From positions 66,179 to 130,178 of the forward strand of contig JBDHYF010000008.1 in assembly GCA_039811185.1 (NCBI GenBank): a stretch of DNA of 64,000 bases. Direction: 5' to 3'. This document shows, one piece after another, positions 1 through 7,488 of this stretch (positions within the stretch are counted from its first letter, which is position 1; each line of letters opens with the position of its first letter). A program made the translations under genes and the position numbers. Below the pieces are notes generated by a model that saw only the letters and a program-made list of their open reading frames with translations, did not search any database and was not told the origin of the DNA. Origin of the DNA: JAEZDR01 sp039811185 (GTDB taxonomy: Bacteria > Bacteroidota > Bacteroidia > Chitinophagales > Chitinophagaceae).

Positions 1-892
1 CGTTGTTTTGCTTTACTGCCATCAGTGGTTGCACGGTGGCCATGATGGCATTGGTGTTTTTGTTCGACTTCAGGTTACCTGCAAAAATGGTAAAGCCTTG
101 TGCAGTATCCATTAATACCACATTACCGTTTGCTTCGCCGAATCCGCTTGCATCATCGTTCACCACCATGTCGGCGGTTAGCACGGTGGAGCCGTCTTTA
201 ATGATCGGACGCTTACCGAAGGAAGAACGTTTGCTGTTTAAATCGTAAAAGCCGTCAGTGGTTACGATGTGTTGATCTTTTGACGTTATTTCCGTTTTCG
301 TAATAAAGCTCGCAATCTTACTGTTGGTGTTATACAACAGCGAGTCCGTTTTCAGTTTAAAATGCGGATCCACAAGATCAACCTGATGTTTAAATAACAC
401 ATCGTTTGTTTCACCATAATAAATTCCCTGCCGGCTGTTTAGCACGGTGCTACCGCTGACCAACTTGCCACCGTTATAGTAGACACCGGTTTTCGTGTTT
501 ACGTCGTAATCTAATTGAGTGGTGGTGAGGGTAGCTTTCCCGTCAGTAAGTTTTACGTTGTGGTTGAGATAGGCTTTTTTGTTATTCCCTTCGTACCTCA
601 GATAATCTGAATAAGTATGAATGCTGTCCGCATCGTTGATGTGCACGTGTCCGAAAGCTTCCAGAATGTTGAGGGTTTTGTTCAGCACAGCGCTGTCGCA
701 GTAGAAGGTTGTTCGTCCCTGCACAACAATTACATTACCTGCAAGGGAATTATATTCCTGGTCGTTCTGTTTTTGAATGTTCAGCCGGTCGGCCCTTACA
801 ATTTCAATTTGTTTAATACCCGTTTGTGCAACGGCAAATGACGGAAGAAAAGTAAAAAACGAGATAACACATACAAACAGCAGTCGCAACAT
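1..892 (-). CDS. OstA-like (LptA/OstA N-terminal family) protein, C-terminus outside window
   Basis: Read directly from the reverse strand: an open frame from ATG at 892-890 to the window edge, about 297 codons. It starts with a signal peptide (MLRLLFVCVISFFTFLPSFA, then VAQ). The rest is rich in short beta-type repeats such as GNVIVVQG, HVHINDADSIHTYSDYLRY and KAYLNHNVKLTDG, typical of OstA/LptA-like beta-jellyroll proteins that handle lipopolysaccharide in the periplasm. Its ATG shares one base with the TAA of the upstream mlaD-like gene (TAATG), so the two are probably translationally coupled. The envelope role is by family; the exact substrate is not shown. Confidence 0.8.
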   Translation of the reverse strand, partial: MLRLLFVCVISFFTFLPSFAVAQTGIKQIEIVRADRLNIQKQNDQEYNSLAGNVIVVQGRTTFYCDSAVLNKTLNILEAFGHVHINDADSIHTYSDYLRYEGNNKKAYLNHNVKLTDGKATLTTTQLDYDVNTKTGVYYNGGKLVSGSTVLNSRQGIYYGETNDVLFKHQVDLVDPHFKLKTDSLLYNTNSKIASFITKTEITSKDQHIVTTDGFYDLNSKRSSFGKRPIIKDGSTVLTADMVVNDDASGFGEANGNVVLMDTAQGFTIFAGNLKSNKNTNAIMATVQPLMAVKQNN

Positions 893-1911
893 TATTTTTT
901 CATGTTTACTGAATCAACCAATGGGGCGGTAAGATAGGGCTGATCTCGTTTTTTACCTCCGATCAGCGCAAAATTGAAAGAAAGATAACGTTTTGGATTA
1001 GCTCTGATATCGTCTGTAAGTATGTTCAGGCTTCGTGCTGTGTTGTTTAAATGGGTATACAATTGCCGGTCGTTGATTAGTGCTCCGAGCGAACCTTCGT
1101 TGGAGTTAATTTTTGCGACAGCCTCATTTAATGTGTTTGCCGTTGAGTCGAGTTTGGCAACCAAGCGCTGAAAGTCAACAGTGGAAAGGTTTTGCGCCGT
1201 TTTGTCCAGATTATTCATCATGCTGTTGATGTGCTCATTGTTGTCGGCGAGGTTTTTTGTAAAGCGGTTTACATTGCCCATTGTATTTGCCAACACACCC
1301 GTTTGCGGATGCAGCATTGTGTTGAGGTAATTAGTGGAAAGAATAATGTTGTCGCTTGCTCGTTTTAGGTTAGCAGCAATCACCTGAAAATTATATTTTG
1401 TAGATGAGTCGAGCATGCTGTTGGCGTTTTTCAGCACGGCATCGAGGCTTTGCAGCGTAACATCAAGTTGATCGGCAACCGGGCCAATTTTATCGGTAAG
1501 CTGATCGAACATATTCGCCTGTCGTGGATTGTTAAACAACGTATCGCCGTTTTTTAAGAACACAGGACTGTCGCCGAGCACGATTTCAATAGCAGGACTG
1601 GAGAGCGGATTGGACTTGATGGCGGCAATAGAGTTGGCAGGAATTTTAAAATCCGAATTCATTTTTATAGAAACCACCATTGTTTGCAGTGATTTGTCGG
1701 TGGCTTCAATGTCGTGAACAGCGCCTATCTGAAAACCGTTCACCGTTACGGGATAAGAGGGCATCAACCCTTTGGTATCGTGATAGACTGCATAGATAAA
1801 ATTGCCGCGGCTAAAAAGCGATTTTCCCTTTAAGAAATTGAATCCGAGTATCAGTAGAGTGATGGCAACCGCAGTTAGTGCACCTATCTTGGTTTCGTTG
1901 TTGATTTTCAT
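892..1911 (-). CDS. MlaD/MCE family lipid-transport protein
   Basis: 339 residues. One N-terminal membrane anchor (about residues 9-27) is followed by an MCE domain (about 36-115, with TKGLMPSYPVTVNGFQIGAV and PLSSPAIEIVLGD) and a long helical C-terminal half rich in Asn, Leu and Asp (140-310). MCE proteins form periplasmic rings that carry phospholipid between inner and outer membranes, as the substrate-binding part of an Mla-type ABC system. No mlaE/mlaF homologue is visible in the window. Its stop overlaps the start of the OstA-like gene, so both envelope genes are probably one transcript. Confidence 0.85.
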   Translation of the reverse strand: MKINNETKIGALTAVAITLLILGFNFLKGKSLFSRGNFIYAVYHDTKGLMPSYPVTVNGFQIGAVHDIEATDKSLQTMVVSIKMNSDFKIPANSIAAIKSNPLSSPAIEIVLGDSPVFLKNGDTLFNNPRQANMFDQLTDKIGPVADQLDVTLQSLDAVLKNANSMLDSSTKYNFQVIAANLKRASDNIILSTNYLNTMLHPQTGVLANTMGNVNRFTKNLADNNEHINSMMNNLDKTAQNLSTVDFQRLVAKLDSTANTLNEAVAKINSNEGSLGALINDRQLYTHLNNTARSLNILTDDIRANPKRYLSFNFALIGGKKRDQPYLTAPLVDSVNMKK

Positions 1912-2074
1912 TGAATTATTTTTTCGCTAAGCTGTCATGCTAACGCAAGCATTATGCCATTGGCAGCAACAAAAATAGGGGGTAAAACAGATAAGGAGGA
2001 AATAAACCTGCCGTATATTATGCGGATGGTGAAACGGAATTCGGGACCTCAAAAATTCAGAAAAAGCCGCCTGC

Positions 2075-2701
2075 TCAGGTATGGCTTGCTTCACCTTTCA
2101 GGAGGCCATCGCATAAGTTATTCCATTGCAGTTTCGACATAAACCATTTAGCGCCGCTTCCCACAAGTGTGTTGCGAAGACGGTTTATCGGACCATCGCC
2201 ATCATGGTTAGCATCAATATTTTTATCGTAAACCGAAGCCGTTACCACATGTTTCGTTCGCGTAACGACAAAGGTGCTCGTGGACTTTTCGTCGTAAAAA
2301 TGGGCAACCGTTTTAGAATCGGAGAGGGGTGATGATGACGGACGTACCCGGATGGCAACCGACTGAATGTTTTCATCACTCACTTCTTTTACGGCTTCCA
2401 CTTTTACCCAGTCGAAGCCCTCGCCGGCATCATTCTCGGGTGCTTTTACCGATATTTTAAAATGATCGCCTGCGGTTGGGATGCCGGTTTTCTCAGTGCC
2501 CTTTTCATCGGTTAAACGAAATTCGGCAAGCAAACTGCCGGCGGTTTTATCCCAGTTATTTATATCGAGCAGCCTTGCCTTTGCGCTCCTGTACAAGCCT
2601 TCTGCTTCACTAAGGCTGTCGCATTCTTTCCGCGATTCACTTACAATCGATTTTCCGTCGGTGTTGTCAGGAATTAAACCCGTATAGTTTTTTTCTTCCA
2701 T
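2075..2701 (-). CDS. hypothetical protein
   Basis: 208 residues, acidic, with no signal peptide or membrane segment. I do not recognise a family. The N-terminal third is Ser/Glu-rich and probably helical (SESRKECDSLSEAEGLYRSAKARLLDI); the middle looks like a beta-rich domain (DKTAGSLLAEFRLTDEKG, GDHFKISVKAPENDAGEGFDWVKVEAV); the end has an Asp/Asn cluster DKNIDANHDGDGP. It is transcribed toward the mlaD-like gene with about 160 bases between them. Its codon pattern matches neighbouring genes, so it is probably a real cytoplasmic protein. Confidence 0.6.
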   Translation of the reverse strand: MEEKNYTGLIPDNTDGKSIVSESRKECDSLSEAEGLYRSAKARLLDINNWDKTAGSLLAEFRLTDEKGTEKTGIPTAGDHFKISVKAPENDAGEGFDWVKVEAVKEVSDENIQSVAIRVRPSSSPLSDSKTVAHFYDEKSTSTFVVTRTKHVVTASVYDKNIDANHDGDGPINRLRNTLVGSGAKWFMSKLQWNNLCDGLLKGEASHT

Positions 2702-3000
2702 TCTTTTCCTTCACGCAAACTCATGCCAACTCATTTTAATTTTAACCCCTTATTAAGCGACTATCGCTTTAAATCGTCGCTTCTGTTTTGTATGTTTGTT
2801 TGAATGCAACTGTGCGGTAAGAATATAAAAAAATGTTTTTACGGTGGGCGTCTTCTGCCCGCTGCATTGTTGTATCCGGTAAATTCTTTCGCTGAGTTTC
2901 AGCCGTTTTGCAGGCAGTTGTATTTCTTTTCCTGCCTGAAGTTTTTCCATCTCCGGTAAATTTTTCCTGCTTTTTTAACTTATCCTGATATGTTTTTGAA
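2702..3000. other. intergenic region between divergent genes
   Basis: Roughly 300 bases between a minus-strand and a plus-strand gene, so it must hold both promoters. An open frame of 65 codons on the minus strand (2753-2950) is present, but it has no family signature. No exact TAnnTTTG element, terminator or repeat was recognised. Confidence 0.35.
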
Positions 3001-3492
3001 ATGACCTATTCGATCATAATATTATTTCTTTTACTTCTTCCTCTTTCGGTTCTGCCCGTCGTTAAGCGGATCCGCAGGCGCCGGCATGCAAACATGCTGA
3101 ACAAGTTTAATGATTTATTGATCGACCATAATCTCCATTTGTCGGGGCAGGAATGCTTCTGCAACCGGATATTCGGCATCGACGGAGTTGGAAGGAAACT
3201 ATTGCTGCTTTGGAGAAAAAAGAAACGATTTCAGCATACGGTTATTCATCTCGATGAAGTAAAACACTGTTCGCTAAAAAAATGTTACTACGAAAAGATG
3301 CCGGAAACTGCCGGCAATCTGAAATCACTTCAACTGGTTTTTACATTCAAAAAAAACAAATCGCCTGTTGAGATTGCGTTTTTCAAAGAACGTGAACCCG
3401 CTGCCGGCAGCTTGTCCGACTTGGAAAGCCGGGCGCATCAGTGGGAGAAAGTGCTCACTAAAATGCAGACGCCATTCCGGCAAACTGCATAA
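3001..3492 (+). CDS. small membrane-anchored protein, paralogue of the gene at 3964
   Basis: 163 residues. An N-terminal hydrophobic segment (about 3-20) is followed at once by a basic stretch (KRIRRRRH), which predicts a cytoplasmic C-terminal domain. The soluble part resembles that of the protein at 3964-4464: NRIFGIDGVGRKLLLLW aligns with NRILGFDRKSNIFVIVD, and both continue with H.VI/VV.L.DEV/DVV....KK and NLKSLQLVF / NIQKLFLEF. The function is unknown. The two paralogues flank a GreA/Rnk-like gene in the same orientation, suggesting one transcription unit ending at the hairpin near 4468. Confidence 0.65.
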   Translation: MTYSIIILFLLLLPLSVLPVVKRIRRRRHANMLNKFNDLLIDHNLHLSGQECFCNRIFGIDGVGRKLLLLWRKKKRFQHTVIHLDEVKHCSLKKCYYEKMPETAGNLKSLQLVFTFKKNKSPVEIAFFKEREPAAGSLSDLESRAHQWEKVLTKMQTPFRQTA

Positions 3493-3536
3493 CTTCTGTT
3501 TCTATAAACCACATCCAAAATAAAAAAACATACTTT

Positions 3537-3932
3537 ATGGCTAAGTCAAAAGAGCAATTAATATTAACCCAGGAAGATTATGATGTTATTATGGCGAATT
3601 TAAAAAGTACGCACAGCCAGCTAACATTTACGAAAGAAAATGCGGAAGAACTGGAGGCCGAACTGAAGAAGGCAAAAATTGTTTCGAAGGAAAAGTTCCC
3701 TGCCGATGTTGTAAAACTGAACTCACAGGTGGTTATTAAAGAAGAAAAGTCGAACAAAACAATGGAGTTTACCATCGTTACTCCGGAGCGCTCTGATATT
3801 AAGCAGAAACGCATTTCGCTGATGTCGCCCATTGGTACAGCGCTGATCGGCTACCGGCAAGGCAGCACTGTAGCATGGAATGTTCCGGCCGGACAAAAAA
3901 TATTCAGTATTTTAGAAGTTAGAAATGAGTAA
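3537..3932 (+). CDS. GreA/GreB C-terminal-domain (Rnk-like) protein
   Basis: 131 residues. A helical N-terminal region (about 1-50, Glu/Lys-rich) leads into a GreA/GreB-type FKBP-like C-terminal domain (about 55-128) with VKLNSQVVIKEEKSN, FTIVTPE, ISLMSPIGTALIGYRQGSTVAWNVPAG. Family members without the long acidic coiled coil, such as Rnk, bind RNA polymerase near the secondary channel but do not stimulate transcript cleavage. The N-terminal part is too short for a full Gre coiled coil, so a Rnk-like regulatory role is more likely than transcript cleavage. It lies between two paralogous membrane-protein genes. Confidence 0.75.
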   Translation: MAKSKEQLILTQEDYDVIMANLKSTHSQLTFTKENAEELEAELKKAKIVSKEKFPADVVKLNSQVVIKEEKSNKTMEFTIVTPERSDIKQKRISLMSPIGTALIGYRQGSTVAWNVPAGQKIFSILEVRNE

Positions 3933-3963
3933 TCCTTAACCCGTTTAAATTTTATAAGTATTT

Positions 3964-4464
3964 ATGTTAATCCAAATTCTTGTTGCCGTTGCCGTTGCTG
4001 CGGTATTGTATTATGTTTTTAGCAGAAGAAAGGGCCGTGCTGCACATCCTGAAGCGGAACTTATCGAGTCGTTTGAGGAGATGGTCCGCCATCGTAATCT
4101 GAAAATTGATCACAGTGTTGTTATCGGAAACCGCATTTTAGGTTTCGACAGAAAGAGCAACATATTTGTGATTGTTGATTATAACGACAATCAGCCGCAT
4201 CAAACCGTTGTTTCATTAAATGATGTGGTATCCGTGAAGATGAAAAAAGAAAAGAACACTTCCGGTAATATTCAAAAGCTCTTCCTCGAGTTTAAACGCG
4301 ATGAAAACGACCGTGATCGGATTTGTTTTTACGATCATCGCTTCGACAAAATCATTCATCTGCCGGCGGCCGTTCGGCGCGTGCTCCGCCTGAAGCACCG
4401 CATCGATATTAACCGGAGCTACATTAAGCGAAAAGCCGTTGTAAAAACCGGTTTGAGCATGTAG
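3964..4464 (+). CDS. small membrane-anchored protein, paralogue of the gene at 3001
   Basis: 166 residues. It has an N-terminal transmembrane segment (about 2-19, very rich in Ala and Val), then a basic stop (SRRKGR) and a cytoplasmic domain. The domain shares its core pattern with the product of 3001-3492 (NRILGFDRKSNIFVIV; QTVVSLNDVVSVKMKK). The C-terminus is highly basic (RRVLRLKHRIDINRSYIKRK), which might bind nucleic acid or acidic lipid head groups. No known family was recognised. It is the last gene before a strong terminator. Confidence 0.65.
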   Translation: MLIQILVAVAVAAVLYYVFSRRKGRAAHPEAELIESFEEMVRHRNLKIDHSVVIGNRILGFDRKSNIFVIVDYNDNQPHQTVVSLNDVVSVKMKKEKNTSGNIQKLFLEFKRDENDRDRICFYDHRFDKIIHLPAAVRRVLRLKHRIDINRSYIKRKAVVKTGLSM

Positions 4465-4467
4465 TGC

Positions 4468-4506
4468 AAAGAGGCTGTCTCCAAAATTCGGGACAGCCTC
4501 TTTTAA
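4468..4506 (+). terminator. intrinsic terminator
   Basis: A perfect 12-bp inverted repeat (AAAGAGGCTGTC / GACAGCCTCTTT) with a 12-base loop, followed by a short T-rich tract. It lies just after the stop of the gene at 3964-4464. Confidence 0.85.
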
Positions 4507-4512
4507 ATTTTA

Positions 4513-4750
4513 CTGTGCCTCGTCCAAAAATTGGTTGACACAAAAAGTTATCACCATGAATAACAAAGGACAATTTCATGTTCGTAAGCGGACTCAAAAA
4601 GATTACACATTAGCCTTTAAATTACAAGTTGTTGAAGAAGTGGAAAGCTGGAGGCTGCCTCAAGACGCTGCTTAGCCAAGTACGGTATTCAGGGCAATGA
4701 TTGTGTTATGGTTTGCCCACTCAAAGCGCAGCGAAAAGATAAAAACGATA
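4513..4750 (+). pseudogene. IS3-family orfA remnant
   Basis: A start at 4556 gives a 39-residue peptide containing KDYTLAFKLQVVEEVES, a typical N-terminus of the helix-turn-helix OrfA of IS3-type transposases. It stops at TAG 4673. After a shift of frame the expected continuation AKYGIQGNDCVMV is readable (about 4676-4715), then similarity fades. The bases before it (TGTGCCTCGTCC..., about 4514) look like an IS end. No orfB and no second end were seen, so this is a truncated, frameshifted relic lying between a terminator and a two-component operon. Confidence 0.7.
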
Positions 4751-4786
4751 ACATTGCAAAAAATGTTTCTCTAACATTATTTTGAG

Positions 4787-5482
4787 ATGGCAATTGAAAA
4801 CAAAATATTGCTCATTGATGACGATGCCGACATCACAGAAATTCTCGAATTCAATCTTCGGGCAGAAGGGTTTAATGTTACTTCTGTTTGTTCAGCAGAG
4901 AGAGCCCTCACACTATATCCCGAAAATTTTCATTTGATCCTTTTGGACATTATGATGGGCGGAATGTCGGGCTATAAATTTGCGGAAACGATCCGGGCAA
5001 AAGCCATTGGAACTCCCATAATATTTTTAACGGCGAAGAATACTGAGAATGACCTTCTTACCGGTTTTTCGGTAGGCGGCGATGATTATATTTCAAAGCC
5101 CTTTTCAATAAAAGAAGTTATTGCACGTGTAAAAGCAGTTTTGAAGCGTACCGAACAAATGCGTACGGACACCCCCGGCAGCGATCGGCTTTCGACCGGC
5201 GATTTCGAAATAGATTTTTGCCTCAAGGAGGTTTATATCAATAAGCAAAGTGTCGATATCACTAAAACCGAATTTGAGTTGTTGTCTTTCCTCGCATCTA
5301 ATCCGGGTAAATTATTTTCCAGGCGAAATATTATCCATTCAATATGGAGCGAAACGCCCTACATTACCGAGCGTACCGTGGATGTACACATTACACGGTT
5401 ACGAAAAAAGCTTGGCCACTACGGCGGGCTTATTTCCAGCCGTAAGGGTTATGGCTATCGCTTCCACCCATCTGCTGTATGA
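4787..5482 (+). CDS. OmpR/PhoB-family response regulator
   Basis: 231 residues. A receiver domain (about 5-120) has the acidic pair D11/D12, the phosphoacceptor D54 in LILLDIMM, T82 and K104 (SKPF). A winged-helix Trans_reg_C domain (about 135-227) ends in the usual ERTVDVHITRLRKKLG...ISSRKGYGYRF. It is a DNA-binding activator or repressor controlled by phosphorylation. The stop overlaps the start of the kinase gene (ATGA), so the two form a coupled pair. The Pho-box-like repeat at 7428-7445 is a plausible target. Confidence 0.93.
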   Translation: MAIENKILLIDDDADITEILEFNLRAEGFNVTSVCSAERALTLYPENFHLILLDIMMGGMSGYKFAETIRAKAIGTPIIFLTAKNTENDLLTGFSVGGDDYISKPFSIKEVIARVKAVLKRTEQMRTDTPGSDRLSTGDFEIDFCLKEVYINKQSVDITKTEFELLSFLASNPGKLFSRRNIIHSIWSETPYITERTVDVHITRLRKKLGHYGGLISSRKGYGYRFHPSAV

Positions 5483-7200
5483 AACTGAACTATCGGCAAA
5501 AACTCTTCCTTTACTTTGGAATTATCTTCGGTGCTTTCACTACTGGCATCACCATTTTTGAGCAGTTGCGCGAAAAGGAACTCAAAACTATTGCGCTGGA
5601 GGAAAAATTAGAGGTCTATACAGATTTTATAAACGAAGTACTTGCACACAGAAAAGCAAACATCGAAGAGGCACTGCTGCATACAGAGCCTTTCTTGCCA
5701 AAGAATCTTCGCATTACATTAATAAGTGATGACGGAGAAGTGTTGTTCGACAATTCTATAAGGGACTTCTCTACTCTTGACAACCATTTGCATCGCCCGG
5801 AAATACAGTCTGCCATCGCATACACAAAAGGCGCTGATATCCGCAGATCGGACTCGAATGAAAGAAAGTATCTTTATTTCGCCAAGCGGTACAACAATAT
5901 CTTCATCCGGGCGGCGTTACCTTATAATGTTGGCGTGCATCAGTTTATAAAACCCGATAATGCATCCCTTCTTTTTATCCTCCTTTTCTTTATCATTTTT
6001 TTGTTTTTCATTCATATCGCAACCAAGAATTTCGAGAGGTCGATACGGCAGCTTCGGGATTTTGCTTTGGATGCTTCATATTTGAAGAGCGCTAAACTGC
6101 GTTTCCCAAAAAATGAATTGGGCGAGATTGGCAGTAAAATCGCTGACAACTACCGACAGCTAAAAGAAAGCGAGCGCAAAACCGTGCAAGAAAAACAAAA
6201 ACTCCTTCGCCATATCCAGATTCTTGAAGAAGGTATATGCTTTTTTTCTTCAGATTGCAGGATCGAGTTTTATAACCATCTTTTCATCCAATATTTAAAC
6301 ACTGTTGCCGATGAATCCACCGGTGATGCAGCCGCAGTCTTGCATACTCCTGTGTTTTTTGAATTGCAGGAGTTTTTGAGCCATCAAGGCAACGACTATT
6401 TAGAAACGAAAATAGCGAAGCAGGGAAAGACGTTCTCTTTGCGAGCAAATAAATTCGAGGACGGAAGTTTTGAAGTAACGCTCAGTGACATTACGAAACT
6501 GGAAAAAACACGACTGCTTAAACAAGAAATGACCCATAACATAGCCCATGAATTGCGGACGCCTGTAACAAGTATCCGCGGTTATCTGGAAACTGTAATG
6601 GGCAACGTGCCCGACGAAGAAAAAAGGAACTATTTTATTGAAAAAGCTTTTCACAAGACTGTAATGCTCTCTGCCATTATCCAGGACATGAGCCAGCTTG
6701 CAAAGATGGAAGAGACCCCGGAGTCATTCTCATTTGAACAAGTAAACATAGGCGCTATCGTCCGCAAAATAAAAACCGAATTCGCAGCAGATATATTACT
6801 AATAAATTTTGATGTAAAAGAAAATCGTTCTGCCGAACCAACAATTGACGGCAACGAAGTACTGCTGTATTCTTTATTTAGGAATCTCATCGAAAATGCC
6901 GTTCGATATGCCGGCGAGCGCGTGAAAATAGTAATCTCATTATATAATGAAGACCCCGTATACTATTATTTTTCGTTCTATGATAACGGCCCCGGAGTTC
7001 CTGATGAAAACCAGCTTAATCGCATTTTTGAGCGTTTTTACCGCGTCGACGAAGGTCGTACACGCGAGAAGGGCGGACTCGGACTAGGGCTTTCCATTGT
7101 AAAAAATGCTGTCGTTTTTCATAAGGGAAAAATCATCGCAAAAAACCGAAAGGATGGTGGGCTCGAGTTCCTGTTCTCTTTAAGGAAACGTAAGAAATAG
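5479..7200 (+). CDS. sensor histidine kinase (PhoR-like architecture)
   Basis: 573 residues. TM1 (about 8-27), a periplasmic domain (about 28-160), TM2 (about 162-182), a HAMP-like linker, a possible PAS region (about 240-345), then HisKA with phosphoacceptor His357 in HNIAHELRTP, N box N469-N473 (NLIENA), G1 box D502 (DNGPGVP) and G2 box from 532 (GGLGLGLSIV). It is a membrane kinase for the response regulator immediately upstream, with which it overlaps by 4 bases. The signal sensed is unknown; the phosphate idea comes only from the downstream DNA motif and the domain layout. Confidence 0.93.
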   Translation: MKLNYRQKLFLYFGIIFGAFTTGITIFEQLREKELKTIALEEKLEVYTDFINEVLAHRKANIEEALLHTEPFLPKNLRITLISDDGEVLFDNSIRDFSTLDNHLHRPEIQSAIAYTKGADIRRSDSNERKYLYFAKRYNNIFIRAALPYNVGVHQFIKPDNASLLFILLFFIIFLFFIHIATKNFERSIRQLRDFALDASYLKSAKLRFPKNELGEIGSKIADNYRQLKESERKTVQEKQKLLRHIQILEEGICFFSSDCRIEFYNHLFIQYLNTVADESTGDAAAVLHTPVFFELQEFLSHQGNDYLETKIAKQGKTFSLRANKFEDGSFEVTLSDITKLEKTRLLKQEMTHNIAHELRTPVTSIRGYLETVMGNVPDEEKRNYFIEKAFHKTVMLSAIIQDMSQLAKMEETPESFSFEQVNIGAIVRKIKTEFAADILLINFDVKENRSAEPTIDGNEVLLYSLFRNLIENAVRYAGERVKIVISLYNEDPVYYYFSFYDNGPGVPDENQLNRIFERFYRVDEGRTREKGGLGLGLSIVKNAVVFHKGKIIAKNRKDGGLEFLFSLRKRKK

Positions 7201-7427
7201 ATTTTAGCGCACCTTAAGGGGCTCAAGAGGTTACACCCTAAATAAAAAGAGGATTTTATAATATGATTCGTTTTTAGATCTTTGCTATCCGGTGCCTACA
7301 CACATCCTCGAATTGTGTTCCCGAAAATTCTTCCCGTCTTTTGCAAGCGATGCACTTCGTAACAAGAAACTTTAGAGAATCTTCCACTCTTTAGTAGCAC
7401 GAGTATTTATTCTAAAGGTAATAGCGC

Positions 7428-7462
7428 TGTAACACAATTGTAACATACCTGAATCACTTTTG
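7428..7462 (+). promoter_or_regulatory. Pho-box-like direct repeat and promoter
   Basis: TGTAACA (7428-7434) and TGTAACA (7439-7445) are exact 7-base direct repeats with an 11-base period, the geometry used by PhoB/OmpR-family regulators. Ten bases further is CACTTTTG (7455-7462), one base from the TAnnTTTG -7 element. The repeat therefore occupies the -33 region, as expected for an activator site. It precedes a TonB receptor gene and follows a regulator of the matching family. Confidence 0.6.
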
Positions 7463-7488
7463 CGGTGAATAAATAATGTTCCTGCATT

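Noticed and set aside
2753..2950. 65-codon ORF on the minus strand between two divergent genes
   Set aside because: It has no recognisable family, a Lys-rich low-information end, and no promoter element that I could see. The region is needed for promoters of both neighbours.
7201..7427. Possible terminator after the kinase gene
   Set aside because: CCTTAAGG and nearby sequence give only a very short palindrome with no T run.
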